Below, piece after piece: positions 24,281 through 28,144 of a stretch of 28,144 bases of DNA. Below the pieces are notes generated by a model. The model saw only the letters and a program-made list of their open reading frames with translations. It ran no database searches and was not told the origin of the DNA. The stretch covers positions 1 to 28,144 of the forward strand of contig CAMCTP010000004.1 of NCBI GenBank assembly GCA_945878495.1, written 5' to 3'. The position numbers and the translations under genes were made by a program. How positions within the stretch are numbered: position 1 is the first letter of the stretch; each line of letters starts with the position of its first letter. The DNA comes from Rickettsia typhi (GTDB taxonomy: Bacteria; Pseudomonadota; Alphaproteobacteria; Rickettsiales; Deianiraeaceae).

Positions 24281-24930
24281 GATTTCAAAAACTCAATTTT
24301 TTCCAACATTTCAGATTGTGAGCTAGATTTGAATATATAGCTACCACTTACCAAAATATCAGCACCTGCATTTTTTACAAGAGTTGCCGTTTTGTTATTT
24401 ATACCGCCATCAACTTCAAGCATAATTTCTCTACCTGAATTCTTGATCAGTGATTTTGCAAATTTTATTCTTTCGATCGATTCTGGAATAAATTCTTGTC
24501 CGCCAAAACCCGGTTCAACTGTCATAATCAATATTAAATCAACGATATTAATATATTTTTCTAATATCGCAATATCGGTTGATGGCTTGATCGAAATACC
24601 GCATTTACATCCAAGGTTTTTTATTTGATTTAAAATATCCATGGTATTTGATGATATTTCATGATGGATTGTTATAATATTGCTACCATTTTTAGCAAAT
24701 CGCTCAACATATTTTTCTGGATGAGAAATCATTAAATGCGTATCAAGTGGTATTGAGGATATTGTTTTTATTGATTTTACAAGATCGTACCCAAAAGTTA
24801 TATTATTAACGAAATGTCCATCCATAACATCAAGATGCAAAAAATCAGCGTCACAGGATATAACTTTTTTGATATCCGTTTCCAGATTTAAAAAATCAGC
24901 AGAAAGTATTGATGCAGAAACTTTAATCAT
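24277..24930 (-). CDS. rpe: Ribulose-phosphate 3-epimerase
   Basis: This TIM-barrel enzyme interconverts ribulose-5-phosphate and xylulose-5-phosphate in the non-oxidative pentose phosphate route. Visible signatures are SASILSADFLNL at the start, HLDVMDGHFV with metal-binding H32 and D34, THLMISHPEKY, MTVEPGFGGQ, and the VDGGIN and SGSYIF phosphate-binding strands. The 217-residue length is standard. It is convergent with the XRE gene and divergent from dnaQ, with no partners nearby. Confidence 0.96.
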   Translation of the reverse strand: MIKVSASILSADFLNLETDIKKVISCDADFLHLDVMDGHFVNNITFGYDLVKSIKTISSIPLDTHLMISHPEKYVERFAKNGSNIITIHHEISSNTMDILNQIKNLGCKCGISIKPSTDIAILEKYINIVDLILIMTVEPGFGGQEFIPESIERIKFAKSLIKNSGREIMLEVDGGINNKTATLVKNAGADILVSGSYIFKSSSQSEMLEKIEFLKS

Positions 24931-24942
24931 TAAAAAAACTAT

Positions 24943-24970
24943 TTGACAAAAGATATTTTCAAAATATTTA
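24943..24970 (+). promoter_or_regulatory. Probable promoter of the dnaQ operon
   Basis: TTGACA at 24943-24948 is followed after 16 bases by TATTTA (24965-24970); TATATT at 24969-24974 is an alternative -10. This explains the TTG at 24943 as a -35 box and not as a start codon. Confidence 0.45.
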
Positions 24971-24990
24971 TATTCAAGATTATTTTAAAA

Positions 24991-25689
24991 ATGCAACAAA
25001 ATAGATATGTATGCCTAGATACGGAAACAACAGGATTAAGAGTAACAGCAGGATCTAGAATGATAGAAATAGGAATGGTAGAGGTAATTGATGGTAAAAT
25101 AACCAATAGACAATATCAAAGTCATTTGAAATGCAATGAGAAATTATCAGATGTGGTAAAAAAAATATCCAATATAACAGATGAGATGTTAATTGGAAAA
25201 CCGGATTTTTCAGAAATTGCAAACGATGTAATGAATTTTTTAAATAAAGACGCAAATGGAAATGAGTCAAAAGCAACACTTGTGATACATAATGCAAAAT
25301 TCGATTTATCATTTTTGAATTTTCAGCTACAGGAATCAATTAATACTGATTTAAAAGATTTCGCCGTTATTGATACTATACATCTTATAAGAAATCACAT
25401 ACCGGGGGCAAAGTTAAATCTTGATTCTGTTGCAAAAAGATACGACATTGATTTATCAGAAAGAGAGCAGGGTCATGGAGCATTAATCGATAGTAAAATA
25501 TTGGCAAAGGTATTTCTTGCTCTATTGAAAGATGGCGCAAATCCCGATGATGTGTTTAATCAAGAAGCAAAAGATGCAATTATAGCAAAGAGATCTGTCA
25601 ATCTTGAAAAAAGGATTTTTACGATCAGCGAGCAAGATGAGGCAAGTCACAGGGATTTATTGGCTAAGATTGGTTCTGAAGTTTGGTAA
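24991..25689 (+). CDS. dnaQ: DNA polymerase III epsilon subunit (3'-5' proofreading exonuclease)
   Basis: This 232-residue DEDDh exonuclease proofreads replicated DNA. ExoI is LDTETTGL (D10, E12), ExoII is VIHNAKFDLSFLN, and the ExoIII region is HGALIDSKILAKVFLAL with the general-base His and Asp. EQGHGALID and the long C-terminal tail fit DnaQ rather than the short generic exonucleases. The ATG at 24991 is preferred over the TTG at 24943, which lies in the promoter. The stop overlaps the next start (TAATG), so the permease gene is coupled to it. Confidence 0.92.
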   Translation: MQQNRYVCLDTETTGLRVTAGSRMIEIGMVEVIDGKITNRQYQSHLKCNEKLSDVVKKISNITDEMLIGKPDFSEIANDVMNFLNKDANGNESKATLVIHNAKFDLSFLNFQLQESINTDLKDFAVIDTIHLIRNHIPGAKLNLDSVAKRYDIDLSEREQGHGALIDSKILAKVFLALLKDGANPDDVFNQEAKDAIIAKRSVNLEKRIFTISEQDEASHRDLLAKIGSEVW

Positions 25690-26786
25690 TGAAGATAATC
25701 GAGAGATACATTGGAAAATGCTTACTTAAGCAATATGCAACAGTTTATTTTGGAGTGATTGCATTACTTTTTATCGCACAAACGGTAAAAATTCTTGGCT
25801 ATATACCAGCAAGTGCTATTAAATTTAGTTATGTATTAAAATTTGGTGGATTGTTAATGCCGAATGCACTGTATTCAGGCAGCTCTATTATTTCGGCAAT
25901 AGCGTTGTATTTCACATACAATAATCTTGTAACAAAAAACGAAGTCATGGCAATGAAATCATCTGGAATGTCAATATACAAAATAGCAAAACCTGCATTT
26001 ATAGGTATTGCGATATGTTTTGTATTATTGTTCACAATAACATTTTTTATAGTTCCTATTGCCAATAAAGCGTTTGATCGTGGCGTAACACATATTAAAG
26101 ACGAACATGTATTGTCAATTTTAAAAGCTGGAGATGTTGTAAGTTTTAAAAATCTTTCAATATATTATCAAGATCTTGAGGATGACAATATGATAAATTT
26201 TGTGATATTAAAAAAACAAAAAGAGCCTGATTATTTTCAATATTATACATTATACGCAAAAAGTGCTAAAATAAAAGAAGATGTTAATGGATCTATATTG
26301 GTACTGGATTTTCCTGAAATATCGGATATAAAAATTTACAATAATTTGAATCTACCAATTGAATCAAATACGCAAATTGCAAAGGAAATGACGGTGAGTA
26401 TAAAATCCTTATTAGACACAAAAACTGTTGATAAAAAATATACAAACCCAAGAGATATGAATATTTTTCAATTAATACAAATGTCTGGTCAGCAGGGTTT
26501 TGTGGCAGAATTTCACAAGAGATTATCGATTATATATTATGGGATTTTCTCATCTCTTGCAATTATATTTTCGATTATAAATATTAAAAATAATCGAACC
26601 AACAACATAAGATATAAACTTTCAGGGTTAATAACAACTGGCATTATAATTGTACTTTCGTTTGCTTTACCGAAAATTTGCTTTCAAAATGAAAATACCA
26701 TGTTATTTTTAAAAATCATTATCAATTATTCTACGCCAATACTAGTTTTGATGGCAATGTTAAGGTATGTACGATTTATTAAATAG
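25689..26786 (+). CDS. LptF/LptG family LPS export permease
   Basis: The 365-residue protein fits the YjgP/YjgQ family, the membrane subunits of the LptBFG ABC transporter that extracts LPS from the inner membrane. It begins MKIIERYIGKCLLKQ, has hydrophobic segments near 15-35, 55-75 and 95-120, and includes the family-typical NEVMAMKSSGMSIYKI amphipathic segment. A periplasmic beta domain follows (about 125-260), then three more membrane helices. I cannot say LptF rather than LptG with certainty; the upstream position in many genomes favours LptF. No second permease gene follows. rsmE starts on the very next base. Confidence 0.85.
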   Translation: MKIIERYIGKCLLKQYATVYFGVIALLFIAQTVKILGYIPASAIKFSYVLKFGGLLMPNALYSGSSIISAIALYFTYNNLVTKNEVMAMKSSGMSIYKIAKPAFIGIAICFVLLFTITFFIVPIANKAFDRGVTHIKDEHVLSILKAGDVVSFKNLSIYYQDLEDDNMINFVILKKQKEPDYFQYYTLYAKSAKIKEDVNGSILVLDFPEISDIKIYNNLNLPIESNTQIAKEMTVSIKSLLDTKTVDKKYTNPRDMNIFQLIQMSGQQGFVAEFHKRLSIIYYGIFSSLAIIFSIINIKNNRTNNIRYKLSGLITTGIIIVLSFALPKICFQNENTMLFLKIIINYSTPILVLMAMLRYVRFIK

Positions 26787-27491
26787 ATGCATAGAATATA
26801 TCACGAGGAACTAGATTCAACTCAAAAAACTTACAAACTAGTGGATCAAGATTATCATCACGCTGTCAATGTTTTGAAAATAAAAAACGGCGATCAAGCT
26901 ATTCTATTTTCGAGCGCCTACGAAGGTTTGTTCAAAATAGAGAATATTTCTAAAAAACACGCTGATTTAATATTAATTGAAAAACTTAGAGATAAGGAAA
27001 TTATTCCTGAAATTCATCTTTTGACTTCTATAATCAAAGGAGATAAGATGTCGAATATTGTTGATGTAGCTACGCAATTTGGAGTTAAGTCTATCACTCC
27101 AATTATATCGGCAAATTGCTATATTAGAGATTTTAATTATGACAGAATGAAGTCAGTTGCAATTTCAGCATTATGTCAAAGTCGTGGAATGACGATGCCG
27201 GTTTTTAATAATATGACAAAGATTCAAGATATCGGAAACATTATTCATGATGAAACATTGCTTTTTGGAGATCTATCAGATAGATCGATAAATCCAAATG
27301 GAATAAATTCAACCAATGGTAGAAAAATATTTTGCATTGTTGGGCCTGAAGGTGGTTTGACGGATTCCGAGGTTGATTTTTTATACAGTCTAAATAATTC
27401 TTTTGGTATTAGTCTTGCAAAACGAGTCTTGCGATCTGAGACAGCCGTAGGTGCAATTTTGTCGGTTGCAAATATGATTTTTCCAGAGTAG
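26787..27491 (+). CDS. rsmE: 16S rRNA m3U1498 methyltransferase
   Basis: RsmE methylates N3 of U1498 in 16S rRNA. The N-terminal PUA-like domain starts MHRIYHEEL and includes HHAVNVLKIKNGD. The SPOUT domain follows, with IIKGDKMSNIVDVATQFGV, CQSRG, VGPEGGLTDSEVDF and the knot-forming LAKRVLRSETA. Length 234 is typical. The gene directly abuts the permease stop and closes the dnaQ-permease-rsmE run. Confidence 0.94.
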   Translation: MHRIYHEELDSTQKTYKLVDQDYHHAVNVLKIKNGDQAILFSSAYEGLFKIENISKKHADLILIEKLRDKEIIPEIHLLTSIIKGDKMSNIVDVATQFGVKSITPIISANCYIRDFNYDRMKSVAISALCQSRGMTMPVFNNMTKIQDIGNIIHDETLLFGDLSDRSINPNGINSTNGRKIFCIVGPEGGLTDSEVDFLYSLNNSFGISLAKRVLRSETAVGAILSVANMIFPE

Positions 27492-27768
27492 TTTTTTCCT
27501 TATTATTCATATTATCTTTGAGCTCTAGTCGAGATTTTATTGCTAAAAACTTCTCATATAAACCACTATTATCGAGTTTTATCTTTGTCGATGACATGTT
27601 ATTGTTTGGCTGTAGATATGTTGATTTTTTAAGATCCAATTTATCGTTTTGCTCTTTTATGATAACAAACATTTTGCTGTTCTCGGGATGGCAAAGTACA
27701 GATTGAAATTCTGGTTTTGTATTACTTTTAGCTTTCTCGAAGATCTTTTTAGTTGATCTTTTTTTCAC
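27409..27768 (-). CDS. Doubtful hypothetical protein antisense to the rsmE end
   Basis: This 119-residue frame starts at GTG 27768. It is hydrophilic and Lys-rich, with two YLQP elements about 50 residues apart, and no domain is recognised. Its last 27 codons overlap the conserved end of rsmE on the other strand, which is unusual and lowers confidence. The first ~90 codons lie in otherwise empty sequence and have a protein-like composition. If it is not a gene, 27492-27820 holds nothing that I can identify. Confidence 0.35.
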   Translation of the reverse strand: MKKRSTKKIFEKAKSNTKPEFQSVLCHPENSKMFVIIKEQNDKLDLKKSTYLQPNNNMSSTKIKLDNSGLYEKFLAIKSRLELKDNMNNKEKTTLEKSYLQPTKLHLRLSQIARLVLQD

Positions 27769-27820
27769 AAAATTAAATAATTACAATTAACTGTATAGCG
27801 AAATTTTGAATAGTCAAATA

Positions 27821-28144
27821 CTATTTAGATTTCTTTTTGCTAGCTTTTGATTCTATTAAAGTCTGAGTTTCTTTTTTCGCTCTATTTTCTGCGGTAATAT
27901 TTTTTACAATCGATGTTTTGTACACTTTAACTTCAGATGAATCAGAAATTTTTACAAAGATTGTGTCAGTATCAATTTTCGAAATTGTACCGAATAATCC
28001 AGATAGGATTACCACTTCATCGCCGATTTTCGTTTCATTAACCATAGCTTGCTGTTGTTTGTATTTTGCATTTTGAGGTCTAATTACAAAAAAGTAAAAT
28101 ATAGCAAATACCAAAATTAATGGAGCAATTGAATTTAATGCAGA
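27821..28144 (-). CDS. yajC: Sec translocon accessory protein YajC (N-terminus beyond the window)
   Basis: The frame is open to the window edge, giving 107 visible residues without the start. The membrane helix (LNSIAPLILVFAIFYFFVI) is followed by the family hallmark RPQ and a KYKQQQAM basic-polar stretch. The small beta domain comes next (GDEVVILSGLFGTISKID), then a Lys-rich tail. YajC associates with SecDF-YidC at the inner membrane; secD often follows it in the same direction, but here the downstream neighbour is not sec-related. A TTG at 28114 is an artefact of the edge and not the start. Confidence 0.92.
   Translation of the reverse strand, partial: SALNSIAPLILVFAIFYFFVIRPQNAKYKQQQAMVNETKIGDEVVILSGLFGTISKIDTDTIFVKISDSSEVKVYKTSIVKNITAENRAKKETQTLIESKASKKKSK

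Noticed and set aside
1..28144. CRISPR arrays, rRNA genes, intact insertion sequences
   Set aside because: I saw no spaced short repeats, rRNA signatures or transposase motifs on either strand.

Overview
This is a 28.1 kb, strongly AT-rich stretch of bacterial chromosome with short intergenic gaps, many overlapping start and stop codons, and mostly housekeeping genes. The organism is very probably an alphaproteobacterium of the host-associated, reduced-genome kind (Rickettsiales or Holosporales is my inference). Three things support this. The tmRNA gene (12080-12458, minus) is circularly permuted into a two-piece form, which is characteristic of the class. There is an Alph_Pro_TM-type membrane protein next to a TSUP transporter. 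The HIT protein, NDUFAF5/BioC-like methyltransferase and short SdhE are of alphaproteobacterial type. LptF/G-type permease, MraY, lipoproteins and a lipocalin indicate an outer membrane with LPS and a peptidoglycan precursor pathway.

Layout. 1-5318: end of an unknown gene, HIT hydrolase, argS, a convergent methyltransferase, then the tight run mraY-ubiA-sdhE. 5371-5447: tRNA-Met. 5448-7671: an accessory island just downstream of that tRNA, holding a decayed gene, a MuF-like/amidase fusion protein, a convergent secreted Cys-rich protein and a zinc-ribbon fragment. 7672-11550: clpP-clpX operon with a good promoter, a Lys-rich small protein, and lpd. 11547-13729: an orphan basic protein, permuted ssrA with its terminator, and an orphan lipoprotein. 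13745-15734: lipocalin, class I photolyase and tRNA-Tyr. 15816-19002 (minus): TSUP permease, Alph_Pro_TM protein, Mrp ATPase and a lipoprotein-anchored nucleotidyltransferase in one coupled operon. 19062-21612: mtaB followed by an orphan helical gene and a RhuM/thrS chimeric fragment. 21613-28144: thrS, XRE regulator, rpe, dnaQ-lptF/G-rsmE, a doubtful ORF, and the start-truncated yajC.

The most interesting points are these. First, a candidate MuF-type polymorphic toxin with an amidase-like C-terminus sits tail-to-tail with a periplasmic protein that could be its immunity factor. Second, the 3' end of thrS is duplicated and fused to a RhuM N-terminus; the two copies differ at eight codons, all synonymously, which suggests a tail imported from another strain by an element that integrates at thrS. 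Third, a HldE/RfaE-like nucleotidyltransferase carries a lipoprotein signal and an altered HxGH motif. Fourth, the tmRNA appears to encode a 34-residue tag of unusual sequence. ThrS also carries an insertion of about 105 residues in its editing domain.

All assignments come from reading motifs by eye; no database search was possible.
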